DNA of 64,000 nucleotides from Oscillatoria princeps RMCB-10. GTDB lineage: Bacteria > Cyanobacteriota > Cyanobacteriia > Cyanobacteriales > Oscillatoriaceae. The notes under the pieces were generated by a model. That model was given only the letters and a program-made list of their open reading frames with translations. It was not told the origin of the DNA and searched no databases. The translations under genes and the position numbers were made by a program. The stretch lies in the NCBI GenBank assembly GCA_019359235.1, contig JAHHHT010000006.1, positions 248,001 to 312,000 of the forward strand, given 5' to 3'. Position 1 is the first letter of the stretch, and each line of letters opens with the position of its first letter. Of the stretch, positions 27,982 to 36,551 are shown piece after piece.

Positions 27982-28006
27982 AAACCCGGTTTCAGACACC
28001 GGGTTT
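27982..28006. repeat. AAACCCGGT/ACCGGGTTT hairpin between CHAT and partner gene
   Basis: 9-bp perfect arms (27982-27990, 27998-28006) with a 7-nt loop, lying in the 96-bp gap. It could affect read-through between the two genes. Confidence 0.6.
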
Positions 28007-28013
28007 CACCTGC

Positions 28014-29060
28014 TCACCCATCTGCGGGTTTCAATTCCACCACTTCAAAACTTTGATAAAAAACCGGCCATTCCCCTGGCTGTTCCAAGTGTTCCAAGTG
28101 GTCAAATAAATCCATAATCCGCTCACAATTCCATTCTATCAGTTCTTCATCTTCACGGGGAGTCAACCAAGGTAAATTCAAAGGTTGCTTCAAGACAATT
28201 GCTAAAAACTCCTCCTTTCCCAGTTTGTCAAACTTAAAATTTGTCTTTTCCTCATCCAGAGCCGCCCAAGAATCCTTTTGAGGCAGCAAAAGCGGCGGTT
28301 CCTCCATAATAGCATTCGGTGCATAAGCAGAAGATGGACAGAGCAAACATTCCCCATCTTGACTGCGATTCAACAACAGCACTGCAGACTTATCAAATTT
28401 TAAATCAATTACCATCCAAAGCGACTGGTTGGCGGGAATCGTTGCGGGATGTTTCTGCACCGCAGGGGGAGCCGGTGGCAGAATTGGGCCTCTATCTACC
28501 CCTAGCTGGGCTGCCTCCTCGTTTGTTTTAAACTGTATCCAATTGGCAGGGGATTTTGCCTTTTCCCGCAAAAGCTCCCAGCTATTCGCCTCCAGCCATT
28601 GCCTATTTGCCTCCAGCCAGCGCGGGTATTTGTGTTTCCACAGCCACTCATAAGCTAAGCGCCAAATGACTCCTTGTCCTTTTTTTCGTCCTTTTGATTT
28701 AGTGCCTCCTTGCTCTCCTTGTTCAGTGCCTCCTTGCTCTTCTTGTTCAGTGCCTCCTTGTCCTTTTTGTTCATTAAGTAAGATATTAACATCCACCCCA
28801 TCTTTTGTCATCTCTTCTTCATATTTATTTACAATCGCCCGCAGAACATTTTGCGACGTTGTGCCAATTGACGCTGCATACTTTCCATCCCCAAGGCGGG
28901 GGTCTTTTTTCATCCACTCAGCAATTTTTTTGTGTTGAACTGTCAATGGGCAATTTTTCGCGTAACGCAGGGGAAAAAACACTTCCTCTCTTATATTATA
29001 CCCAGGCTGCGTTTTCAGTTCGCCGGCGATTTCGTTAATAAACTTTTCTGCGGGAGTCAT
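28014..29060 (-). CDS. CHAT-linked protein: wHTH-like N-terminus, repeat linker, DUF4384-like C-terminus
   Basis: 348 aa. Residues about 1-88 look like a small helical/winged-helix fold (KIAEWMKKDPRL..YAASIGTTSQNVLRAIVNKY). A low-complexity linker (about 100-130) repeats EQGGTEQ three times and ends in a basic KSKGRKKGQ. A helical segment follows, then about residues 210-300 resemble DUF4384 (LWMVIDLKFDKSAVLLLNRS, LLLPQ, GKEEFLAIVLKQPL). DUF4384 is common beside caspase-like peptidases. It starts at ATG 29060 with GGAGGTG upstream. It is the first gene of a likely operon with TPR-CHAT, so adaptor, regulator or substrate are the natural hypotheses. Confidence 0.6.
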   Translation of the reverse strand: MTPAEKFINEIAGELKTQPGYNIREEVFFPLRYAKNCPLTVQHKKIAEWMKKDPRLGDGKYAASIGTTSQNVLRAIVNKYEEEMTKDGVDVNILLNEQKGQGGTEQEEQGGTEQGEQGGTKSKGRKKGQGVIWRLAYEWLWKHKYPRWLEANRQWLEANSWELLREKAKSPANWIQFKTNEEAAQLGVDRGPILPPAPPAVQKHPATIPANQSLWMVIDLKFDKSAVLLLNRSQDGECLLCPSSAYAPNAIMEEPPLLLPQKDSWAALDEEKTNFKFDKLGKEEFLAIVLKQPLNLPWLTPREDEELIEWNCERIMDLFDHLEHLEQPGEWPVFYQSFEVVELKPADG

Positions 29061-29824
29061 CAGACACCTCCAAAATTAGATTTTTCAGTTATATCCCCCC
29101 CCAACGCCGGGGCAGAAGCGCCAGCCCCTACAAAGGGTGGGAATTCTCAAAGCCCCCCTTTTTAAGGGGGGTTGGGGGGGATCTGGCCCACGCCAAGAGG
29201 TTTCCAGCACCCGATTTGGCACGAACCGGCCAGACGGGGGCAATTCCCCTTGGCCAACCGCGAGAACCGGCGTTTCCGATCGCCCACGCCAAGAGGTTTC
29301 CAGCACCCGATTTGGCACGAACCGGCCAGACGGGGGGCAATTCCCCTTGGCCAACCGCGAGAACCGGCATTTCTGATCGCCCACGCCAAGAGGTTTCCAG
29401 CACCCGATTTGGGAGGAACCGGCCAGACGGGGGCAATTCCCCTTGGCCAACCGCGAGAACCGGCCTTTCTGATCGCCCACACCAAGACCTTTCCAGTACC
29501 CGATTTGGCACGAACCGGCACTCTCAAACCAGGGGCAATTCCCCTTGGCCAACCGCGAGAACCGGCATTTCTTCAAGCTTCCTTTTAATATACCACCTTC
29601 TTAGGAGGAAGACAAGCCACTAAAGCCCTTACTATTTAAACTATTTCGCCTATTTAAGCTATACAACCTATTTTAAATACAGCTCATATTTCGCCTACTT
29701 AAACTACAAAACCTACGCGACTGCAAAAACAGCTATTTCTTTTATTCGCCAAAACATTGCCAAAAAAATTGCCGGTCACTAGAGTAGTAGTGAAGGGTAA
29801 CTTCGGCATCGGGAGGATGCACAT
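29061..29824. other. 764-bp repeat-rich spacer, no gene
   Basis: Contains a CCCCCTTTTTAAGGGGGG hairpin (about 29152-29171), the four-copy 96-bp tandem array listed separately, and about 220 bp of AT-rich DNA (29580-29800) with short CTATTTAAGC-like direct repeats. Long ORFs in several frames across the array are a side effect of its period, 96 bp being divisible by three. Confidence 0.7.
29187..29570. repeat. Four 96-bp tandem repeats
   Basis: Units start at 29187, 29283, 29380 and 29476 with CCCACGCCAAGAGGTTTCCA (the last is variant). Each carries CACCCGATTTGG, ACGAACCGGCCAGACGGG and CAATTCCCCTTGGCCAACCG. The last unit is degenerate in its middle. Too long and spacerless for CRISPR. Confidence 0.85.
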
Positions 29825-30067
29825 ATGAAGGCAACCAATGAATATAACCAGTGCCAAACCCACGAAATAGAGCGGGTGTTAGAAACCAGCCACCCGAATT
29901 ACAAAGCTGTCTTAGCTGAATCCAGCCTGCTGGAGCAAGTGAAGCAACTGGTAAACCAAAAAAGCCAGTCCTCTGCTAGCCCCAGCCGCGAATTAGTCAT
30001 CTATGAAGCGGTTTGCAGCGTAATTCAGCAGCACGCGAATCTCGAAGTCTCAGTCTGGTTTGGGTAA
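29825..30067 (+). CDS. Small protein of unknown function
   Basis: 80 aa, starting MKATNEYNQCQTHEIERVLE and ending LEVSVWFG. Helical and soluble, without recognised motifs. The frame is supported by GGGAGG about 10 nt upstream of ATG 29825. It lies 65 bp before the G6PD-like gene, separated from it by a CAGAAACCGG/CCGGTTTCTG hairpin (30072-30104). Confidence 0.55.
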   Translation: MKATNEYNQCQTHEIERVLETSHPNYKAVLAESSLLEQVKQLVNQKSQSSASPSRELVIYEAVCSVIQQHANLEVSVWFG

Positions 30068-30071
30068 GGTT

Positions 30072-30104
30072 CAGAAACCGGGGGGCTAACCAACCCGGTT
30101 TCTG
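30072..30104. repeat. CAGAAACCGG..CCGGTTTCTG hairpin repeat
   Basis: Arms 30072-30081 and 30095-30104. Member of the dispersed inner-repeat family, immediately downstream of the small gene at 29825-30067. Confidence 0.6.
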
Positions 30105-30132
30105 ACAAATCAATCAATCTGGAGCTAATCAA

Positions 30133-31477
30133 ATGAAAAAGCAACTCGTTATTTTTGGGGCGACAGGGAATCTTGCGAGGCTCTACCTCATCCCTTCCCT
30201 TTATCAGCTTTGGCTGCAAGGCGAAGAGGTGAAAATCATCGCTGTTGGCTTAGAACAGTGGTCAAAAGAAGAGTTTTGCGATCGCACCCTCGCCGCGATG
30301 AAAGACAAAGGCTCTGCCCCAGAAGGCATCGAGCAAAATTGGCCATCCTTCTCTCAAACAATCGTTTACATCCCACTAGATTTGGAAGCAGCTACCTATG
30401 AGTTACCAAAAGTTGCGTGAAACGCTCGAACCCAACACCCCAACCAGCTTTTACCTCGCTCTACTCCCCCAGCACTATCCGCTGGCGATTCAGGGATTAA
30501 CCACTAATGGCTTGTTGCGATCTGACAGCGAAGTTATTCTGGAAAAACCTGTCGCAACCACACAAGCTAAAGCCCAAACTCTGCTGAATTTGCTGCGAGA
30601 ACTGCAGATAGAGAATCAAGCCAGCTTAGTTGAGCACTTCAACCTAAAAGAGAGCCTCATCAATGCCCTGCACTTTCGATTAAGTACGCCATTTGAAGCC
30701 TGGTTGAACCGAGACAATGTGAAGGAACTTCGCATCTATGCTATCGAAAAAATTACCGTCCCTAATGAGCGAGTGCCATTCTTTGACAGTATTCGCTCCC
30801 AATTACGGGACATGATCACCCACTTGTTAGCCATGAGCTACCCATTGCTCATAGACTTGCCCCCTGAAGGCTTAGAGGTGTCCAGTCTCCGCCGGCAAAA
30901 GGAAAAAATCGCCCAGAGTTTGCGGGTAGTTGATGCCGATACAGCTGTGTGGGGACAGTATCAGGGTTATCCAACACCCACCACTTCTACCTTTACAGCT
31001 TTCACCTTAGAATGCGACACTCCCCGCTGGAAAGGCGTTACAATTAAAGTTGTGACGGGGAAAGGCTTACCTGAAAAATATTGCGGGATGGAGGTAATAT
31101 TTCGGGAACAGTCTCAAGTTAAAAACTTGTTTGGCAACATTGCGCCGCGTCTAGTCTTCCGGCACTATCCCAACGAGGGAATCGCGTTTTACTTCCCTGT
31201 CAAGCGACCTGGATCGGGGCGGAAACTGGTGCCAGCTAAGATGGAATTCACCTATCAAAGTGCTTTTCAGCAGGTAAATCAGCCCGCGTATTTACGCCTA
31301 CTTGCTGATATCTGCGCTGGAGATAAATCGAGCTTTGCCAGCCCCCTCGAAGCCTTGCAAGCGTTGCGAATTGCTGATGAGTTAGAAGCCGGCGGGCATT
31401 CTTTTGTCAAATATCAGGTGGGCACTTATCCTGAAGAGGCCAAAGACTGGTTGCCATCAGAGGCTGAATGGTTGTAG
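30133..31477 (+). pseudogene. Glucose-6-phosphate dehydrogenase-like gene split by a +1 frameshift
   Basis: The first frame (30133-30420, 95 aa) has the NADP site IFGATGNLARLYLIPSLYQL. The second (30398-31477) continues with KLRETLE, VILEKPVATT, EHFNLKESL in place of the canonical DHYLGKE, and a full C-terminal domain ending in EAGGHSFVKYQVGTYPEEA. Joined, they give about 450 residues, a near-normal G6PD length. They overlap by 23 bp around CCAAAAGTT; removing one A would fuse them as ..YELPKLRETLE... It is therefore a one-base insertion in an A run (mutation, sequencing error or, less likely, programmed). The protein is a divergent paralogue with Glu-His in place of Asp-His at the active site. 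Confidence 0.75.
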
Positions 31478-31496
31478 AGAACGTCTAATCACTCCC

Positions 31497-31523
31497 CCCA
31501 CCCTTGGCAAGGGTGGGTTTTTT
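31497..31523 (+). terminator. Rho-independent terminator after the G6PD-like gene
   Basis: Stem CCACCCTT/AAGGGTGG (31498-31505 and 31509-31516) extended by one C-G pair, followed by TTTTTT (31518-31523). It starts 20 bp after the stop codon at 31475-31477. Confidence 0.85.
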
Positions 31524-31915
31524 ATGCTATAATGTTTGCGCCGCACAGTAGGATGATTGAAACTTTTTCCACTCATAGAAAATCCCTTCTTACTCCCCCT
31601 CCCCGCACGCGGGGAGGGGGTTGGGGGGTGGGGTTCATCCGGCAAATGTGCAACGCCAGCATGTCTGGGAATAGCGCCCGACATCCACCGGCGCGGCATC
31701 CTTTTTCCCCCAATATCCCCTCTTCGCTCGCAGAACCGTAACACCGGCGTCTCGCCTGCGCACCCTCCCGTAGCAACTAAAAACCGATTGCACTCCGGAA
31801 ACTGACACCCTCAGGGTGTATAATCAGCTTCAGCCTGGTGAGGTCAGCGGATGGCAGCCCGAGGCAGAAAAAATGCAAATTTTGGGTTTTAAGGCTTAAG
31901 TGGCTTGAGGGCGGA
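31524..31915. other. Spacer with palindromic repeats upstream of the amidase
   Basis: Holds a CCCCCTCCCCGC/GCGGGGAGGGGG hairpin (about 31594-31620), of the same general class as the coding-embedded repeat at about 41163-41211, and a GGCGTCTCGCC core (about 31746-31756). Nothing else is recognised. Confidence 0.55.
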
Positions 31916-33679
31916 ATGCAAAAAATTCTAGCATTGAGTTTGTTGTTAGGGTCTGTAATTATGTCTCCAGTTCGGGCAGAACAAGTTCGGGCAGAACAAC
32001 CGCTTTTTGTGGCGTACCCACCGGCTGACCACAAGACTGTATCAGACCGGATTTTCTTCATAGGCACAGCGCCGCCGAATGGGGAAGTGCTGGTGAATGG
32101 CAAGGCGATTGAGCGCAGTCCAGCCGGCCATTTCGCCCCCAGTTTTCCCCTGCAGCTGGGAGAAAATGAATTTACGCTGCGCTATGAAAACCAAGAACTA
32201 AAAATTAAGGTGACGCGGGAGTCGGCAGCGCCGGTACTGCCGGTGGGGCTGGGATTTGCAGAAAATTCTCTCACACCGGCAGTCGATATTGCCAGAATGC
32301 CGGGAGAGTTGATTTGTTTTGGCGCGGTGGCACCGGCAAACGCTACGGTTTCCGTGCGCCTCGGCAATCTAACCATTCCCCTGATACCGCAGTCGCAAGC
32401 AGAACTGCCGGCGAATAGCGCCGTGCTGACGGGGCAAAATCAGCCGGCCACATCAGGTGGAGACTACCGGGGCTGTGCGGTGGCACCGGCAGCAGCGGGG
32501 GATTTGGGCCAACCCCAGTTCCAGCTGGCGCTCAATGGCCAGACAAAAACCCAAGTAGGGCCAGGGAAAATTTCGGTGCTGTCGCCGGTGCCGGTGGAGA
32601 TTGCTGAGGTGACGGCAGATGCCGGTGTGGCGCGAACCGGCGCGAGTTCCGATTATTCTCGCCTGACGCCTTTGCCCAAAGGAACGCAGGCGGCGATTAC
32701 TGGGCGCGAGGGCGAGTGGGTGCGTCTGGATTACGGCGCGTGGATAAATCAAAAGGAAGTGCGCACCTTCACTGGTGGGGTTCCGCCTCGCTCGCTGATT
32801 CGCGGGATCTCTTCCCGTGAGGTTGGCGACGCCACAGAGGTGAGATTCCCGCTGCAGGTGCCGGTGCCGGTGACTGTGCGCCAAGGCACCAGCACCCTGA
32901 CGCTGACGCTGCACAACACCACCGCCCAAACAGACACGATTCGCCTCGATGATAACCCGGTGATTTCTCGTCTCGACTGGCAGCAGGTTGCGCCCGGACA
33001 GGTGGAATATACTTTTAATCTCAAATCCCAGCAGCAGTGGGGCTACAAATTGCAATACGAGGGCACAACTTTGGTGCTGTCTTTGCGGCACCCGCCGGCA
33101 AAGAGCAGTGGAGATCAGCCCCTTGCCGGTGTTAAGATTGTGCTCGATCCGGGGCACGGCAGCAAGGAAGACCTTGGTGCCAAAGGGCCGAATGGCTATC
33201 CCGAAAAAGACGTGACCCTGATTGTCTCGAAGCTCTTGCGAGATGAGCTGGTCAAGCGCGGGGCGACGGTGTTCATGACGCGGGAGGGGGATGAGGATTT
33301 GTTTCCCCAAGACCGGGTGGTGATGATTGAAAAACAGGAGCCAAACCTCGCTCTTAGCGTGCATTACAATGCTTTGCCCGATAGCGGGGATGCCATGAAC
33401 ACTAAAGGCGTCGGGATGTTTTGGTATCACCCCCAAGCGGAAAGCTTGGCGATGTTTTTGCACAACTATTTGGTGGACAAATTGAGCCGGCCTTCTTATG
33501 GGGTGTTTTGGAATAATCTGGCGCTGACTCGTCCGGCGGTGGCTCCATCTGTACTCCTGGAATTGGGGTTTATGATTAATCCGTTTGAGTTTGAGTGGAT
33601 TGTGAATCCGGAGGAGCAGGAAAAATTGGCGGCGGCGCTTGCGGATGGCATCGTTGAGTGGGTTGCCAATTCCCGATAA
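31916..33679 (+). CDS. N-acetylmuramoyl-L-alanine amidase (Amidase_3), secreted
   Basis: 587 aa. A signal peptide at residues 1-22 (MQKILALSLLLGSVIMSPVRA) is followed by a long beta-rich, SH3-like N-terminal part and a C-terminal zinc amidase domain (about 405-585). Zinc and catalytic residues appear in DPGHGS (His), NGYPEKDV (Glu), ALSVHYNA (His) and LLELGFM (catalytic Glu). It cleaves the amide bond between MurNAc and the peptide stem, for cell separation or wall remodelling. ATG 31916 (GAGGGCGGA upstream) is preferred over earlier in-frame starts because it gives the signal peptide. Rich in RCCGGY. Confidence 0.9.
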   Translation: MQKILALSLLLGSVIMSPVRAEQVRAEQPLFVAYPPADHKTVSDRIFFIGTAPPNGEVLVNGKAIERSPAGHFAPSFPLQLGENEFTLRYENQELKIKVTRESAAPVLPVGLGFAENSLTPAVDIARMPGELICFGAVAPANATVSVRLGNLTIPLIPQSQAELPANSAVLTGQNQPATSGGDYRGCAVAPAAAGDLGQPQFQLALNGQTKTQVGPGKISVLSPVPVEIAEVTADAGVARTGASSDYSRLTPLPKGTQAAITGREGEWVRLDYGAWINQKEVRTFTGGVPPRSLIRGISSREVGDATEVRFPLQVPVPVTVRQGTSTLTLTLHNTTAQTDTIRLDDNPVISRLDWQQVAPGQVEYTFNLKSQQQWGYKLQYEGTTLVLSLRHPPAKSSGDQPLAGVKIVLDPGHGSKEDLGAKGPNGYPEKDVTLIVSKLLRDELVKRGATVFMTREGDEDLFPQDRVVMIEKQEPNLALSVHYNALPDSGDAMNTKGVGMFWYHPQAESLAMFLHNYLVDKLSRPSYGVFWNNLALTRPAVAPSVLLELGFMINPFEFEWIVNPEEQEKLAAALADGIVEWVANSR

Positions 33680-33691
33680 ATTAAGTAAGCC

Positions 33692-33727
33692 CAGAAACCA
33701 GGTTTCTTCAAGAAACCTGGTTTCTTG
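33692..33727. repeat. CAGAAACCAGGTTTCT repeat pair after the amidase gene
   Basis: Arms CAGAAACCAGG and CCTGGTTTCTTG around a TTCTTCAAGAA centre, 12 bp after the amidase stop. May act as a bidirectional terminator between convergent genes. Confidence 0.6.
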
Positions 33728-33795
33728 ATTCCCAGCGCACCCTGCAAAGCCAACCGGCGGCGAGTGTGGGGGCGGGTTGAGGTGCCGCACTCTCG

Positions 33796-34812
33796 CTAAC
33801 GCACCCTACTGCTGTTCCAAATCGGAAGTTTGTTAACTGCGTCGAGTGTTAACCCTACATAGGTACTCCCGTTTTGGCTGCAAATCTCTTCACCAAAATA
33901 ACCTTTAGGGCCATCATGGGCTTGGGGGCCAATGTTAATTTCAGTATAGCGCCCGTGCAGACGCGCTTGATTGTAGGGGGAAGCAATATTCCACAGCCAG
34001 CGCGTCGGAAACACAATCCCGCCTATATCGTCAATCGGGTCTCGGTCGCCGTGCAAGTGGTACAGCCGCTGGCTCGCATCAAATCCATTGGTGCCGTGGA
34101 AGACACCACCCAGAGAAACGACGGTGATTTCTGCGTTTAGCCATTTCTTAAGATAAGTAGCTGCGCCCAGGGAAACTTGCACGCCACCGCTCGTACCGAG
34201 GAGAATGATTTTAAGAGGTCGGTCGGGGGAAGCAGGTAGGGGAGCCTTGGCATTCATCCGGCTGACAATTGCCTTTGCAATCCCCTGATTGTAAACCGGA
34301 GCGTAGCGAGGATCTGCGGAAATTGCGAAGCGCCAGAGATTGCGGATTTGAATCAGCACACTAGCTATTTCTAACCCAGCTTTTGGGTGTCGGGCAAAGC
34401 GCCACAGCGGAGCCATCAGTCGATCCCCTCCCAGACTCTTGTTCGCCGCTGAGTAGGGAAAAACATCCGCAACCGTTACGCAGTTCGGATGAAGCTGCTG
34501 CAAGCTATTTAGAAAAAAGGTCTCACCCGGATCTAATTCATCTGCAGAAAAATCCCCCACTCCGGGGAGAAAGATAATATAACAATTTTTATTGGCAGAT
34601 TTTGCGGCTGTCTTGGCTATCTTTTGGGCTGGCGGAAGTTGGGGCCGGTTCTCCCTCAAACCCAAACTCTCCGCTCCTTCCCTCAGCCACCACACCAGAG
34701 TTCCCAACGGCGATATCGTTCCCGAAATTAGGAGTGCGATGCCGGCGAGCATCAAGACATTCAAGGTTCTCTTCCGAAGCCACAGAAGTGTGCGCCCTGT
34801 TCCCTGAAGCAT
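33796..34812 (-). CDS. Membrane-anchored alpha/beta-hydrolase-like protein
   Basis: 338 aa. An N-terminal membrane segment (about 16-40, VLMLAGIALLISGTI) precedes a soluble domain. ILLGTSGGVQ gives a GxSxG nucleophile elbow (Ser about 215), and HAHDGPKGYF-like AHDGPKGYF near residue 304 supplies a candidate catalytic Asp/His pair. FLPGVGDFSADE could form the oxyanion-hole strand. A lipase or esterase-like activity is plausible but the substrate is unknown. It starts at ATG 34812 with AGGGAAGG upstream. Convergent with the amidase gene. Confidence 0.6.
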   Translation of the reverse strand: MLQGTGRTLLWLRKRTLNVLMLAGIALLISGTISPLGTLVWWLREGAESLGLRENRPQLPPAQKIAKTAAKSANKNCYIIFLPGVGDFSADELDPGETFFLNSLQQLHPNCVTVADVFPYSAANKSLGGDRLMAPLWRFARHPKAGLEIASVLIQIRNLWRFAISADPRYAPVYNQGIAKAIVSRMNAKAPLPASPDRPLKIILLGTSGGVQVSLGAATYLKKWLNAEITVVSLGGVFHGTNGFDASQRLYHLHGDRDPIDDIGGIVFPTRWLWNIASPYNQARLHGRYTEINIGPQAHDGPKGYFGEEICSQNGSTYVGLTLDAVNKLPIWNSSRVR

Positions 34813-34944
34813 TTAATAACCTTCCCTGCGAAAAGGCATTTTTGTCAGTCAATCGCTCCGGCGAGGTTGGCTGACCTTTTTGCGCTAGTTGTCTTACTGA
34901 TATACTATAATAACCCAAGTTGCAACCTACAAGGTCTTTGCATC

Positions 34945-35025
34945 CAGATCCCCCCAAACCCCCCTTAAAAAGGGGGGCTTTGAAAATTCCCCCCCTTTTT
35001 AAGGGGGGGCTAGGGGGGGATCTCG
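34945..35025. repeat. Two CCCCCTT..AAGGGGGG hairpins in tandem
   Basis: GATCCCCCCAAACCCCCCTT / AAGGGGGG and CCCCCTTTTTAAGGGGGG lie between 34945 and 35025. Related to 29152-29171. They separate divergent genes. Confidence 0.7.
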
Positions 35026-35100
35026 CCTGACTCACTTGTAGGTAGCAACTTGAATTATAATAGCGAATTTGTCAAGAGCTGTCAGCGGCAGGGACGCAAC

Positions 35101-35667
35101 ATGAGTGACGGAGAGTCAAGAGTAAGTTTCAGAGCCACCCTCAGGAGCGCACTGGCTTTGGATGGACATTTTTACGAAAATGCCAGAAATACTTATGGTA
35201 ACCGCCGGATAGCCCGAAGGATAGTAATTTTAGCAGCACTCTCCCACATGCTGGGCAGCGCGGTGATTTTGCTGATTAATTTGGCACCTATCCCCGTCCT
35301 GACTTTAGCACTTCTGCTGGATGGCCTCAGCGTGGTGGGAGGTTATTTTTTCTGGACGCGAACTATTGCCAAGATCGGTCAGTGGCTGAAACCGAATCAC
35401 GTCACCTATGAAGAGTTGCTGATTCCTATTGGCTTTGCCTACGCTCCGCAAGTGCTGAACTTTTTAACGCTGGTTCCCTTTCTGGGACAGCCGATTGAGC
35501 GGGTATTATCCGTCTGGAGTTTGCTGGCTGTGATTGTTGCTGTCCGCCAAGGTTTGGATATTACCACTCTTGGCTCTGGGCTCATCTGTTTGGCCGGCTG
35601 GCCGGTGATTCAGCTCACTATTGGCTTTGTGCAAGTCTTTCAGCAGGAACTTGTGAAGCGTTTTTAG
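35101..35667 (+). CDS. YIP1-like multi-pass membrane protein
   Basis: 188 aa. After a 35-residue soluble start (SFRATLRSALALDGHFYENA), four or five hydrophobic segments follow (VILAALSHMLGSAVILLINL, PVLTLALLLDGLSVVGGYFFW, LIPIGFAYAPQVLNFL, VWSLLAVIVAVRQG, LICLAGWPVIQLTIGFV). The pattern IGFAYAPQ-L..VP and W-L-V-V-VRQGLDI is that of YIP1 family proteins, whose role in bacteria is unknown. I chose ATG 35101 with AGGGA upstream. A GTTGTAGGGCTAAAGCCC-like repeat lies downstream (about 35698). Confidence 0.72.
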   Translation: MSDGESRVSFRATLRSALALDGHFYENARNTYGNRRIARRIVILAALSHMLGSAVILLINLAPIPVLTLALLLDGLSVVGGYFFWTRTIAKIGQWLKPNHVTYEELLIPIGFAYAPQVLNFLTLVPFLGQPIERVLSVWSLLAVIVAVRQGLDITTLGSGLICLAGWPVIQLTIGFVQVFQQELVKRF

Positions 35668-35906
35668 GAGGTGGGGAATTTGGGCGTCACCGCACGGGTT
35701 GTAGGGCTAAAGCCCAACTACAAACCGCTTGTGCTAAACTGACTTATACCAGACTCACGCCAACCCAGCCGGTTATGTCTCTCGCCAAAGATATAGAAAC
35801 AGCCAAAGATATCCGACGAGAGTAGTTCTTAAATTACTGGGCTTGCGTTACTCCCCCACAAAAGCGTTTGCGATCTAATAATACGGTGATTCGCCCTTCT
35901 CTCCCT

Positions 35907-36422
35907 CTAATTTTCTACACTCCACTCTTCACCCCCAGGTAACTGAGCTAAATACTCATCGATCGCAGCCGGCAGCTCCTTGGCTGCGTGGCTGTATGTC
36001 AGACCTAGCAAACCAGTTGCAGTCAGTATGAGCTGCGGTTTATCCAGCATCTCTGACAGTTGAGCGCGACTCAGGCGTCCATTCATAACTTCCAGACTCG
36101 CAGGACGAATCGCTAACTCAATTGCCTTTTCCAGAAATGGCTCCCATTCATCCGGTTTGATGTAGTAAGATGTTTGATTTTCTTTGATATTTAGCTCTTT
36201 AATCTCAACAACTGAATTTTCAATTGAAGCCGCCCAAGAATTGGTTAAGCGCCGCTCAACTTGGTTTTTAATCAAGTGAACCATCAGCCTGATTAAAAAG
36301 GATTGGATATTCCGCAGAATTGCTTGTTTGCTCATGCTCTCTATATCGTCCACGATTGCCAAAGCATCTGCGTACCGCCCTTCCACAATGCTATTTCTGA
36401 GGTCTATTAATTCCTGAGTCAT
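35907..36422 (-). CDS. DUF29 family protein
   Basis: 171 aa. The region ALAIVDDIESMSKQAILRNI, then LIRLMVHLIKNQVERRLTNSW, is the core signature of DUF29, a family expanded in cyanobacteria with unknown function. The C-terminal third (RAQLSEMLDKPQLILTATGLL) is less typical. ATG 36422. It stands alone upstream of argZ on the same strand, with argZ reading toward it. The rho-independent terminator of argZ (36508-36542) lies between them. Confidence 0.8.
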   Translation of the reverse strand: MTQELIDLRNSIVEGRYADALAIVDDIESMSKQAILRNIQSFLIRLMVHLIKNQVERRLTNSWAASIENSVVEIKELNIKENQTSYYIKPDEWEPFLEKAIELAIRPASLEVMNGRLSRAQLSEMLDKPQLILTATGLLGLTYSHAAKELPAAIDEYLAQLPGGEEWSVEN

Positions 36423-36507
36423 CTTTATTGCCTTCCAGATTTGACTCTGCCCTTGCTAATTATAGCGCAGCCCCGGCATCGAAGCCAGCAGTTTATCAAC
36501 CGCAGCA

Positions 36508-36542
36508 AAAATAATATAAAGGGCGGGCGAGAACGCCCGCCC
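36508..36542 (-). terminator. Rho-independent terminator of argZ/agrE
   Basis: On the minus strand a perfect 9-bp stem GGGCGGGCG/CGCCCGCCC (36534-36542 with 36521-36529, 4-nt loop) is followed by TTTATATTATTTTT. It starts 9 bp beyond the stop codon. Confidence 0.82.
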
Positions 36543-36551
36543 CACAAATAT

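Noticed and set aside
29187-29570. CRISPR array
   Set aside because: Units are 96 bp with no unique spacers, and no cas genes are nearby.
29085-29623. Several 120-160-aa ORFs over the 96-bp array on both strands
   Set aside because: The repeat period is a multiple of three, so open frames are expected by chance. No start signals, and the products are repetitive nonsense.
30390-30425. Programmed ribosomal frameshift in the G6PD-like gene
   Set aside because: The A run is only four bases, the needed shift is +1, and no stimulatory structure or Shine-Dalgarno-like element is evident. A simple indel is more likely.
32453-33790. 445-aa ORF antisense to the amidase gene
   Set aside because: The amidase frame shows the complete zinc site and a signal peptide. 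The opposite frame is rich in His and Arg and matches nothing.
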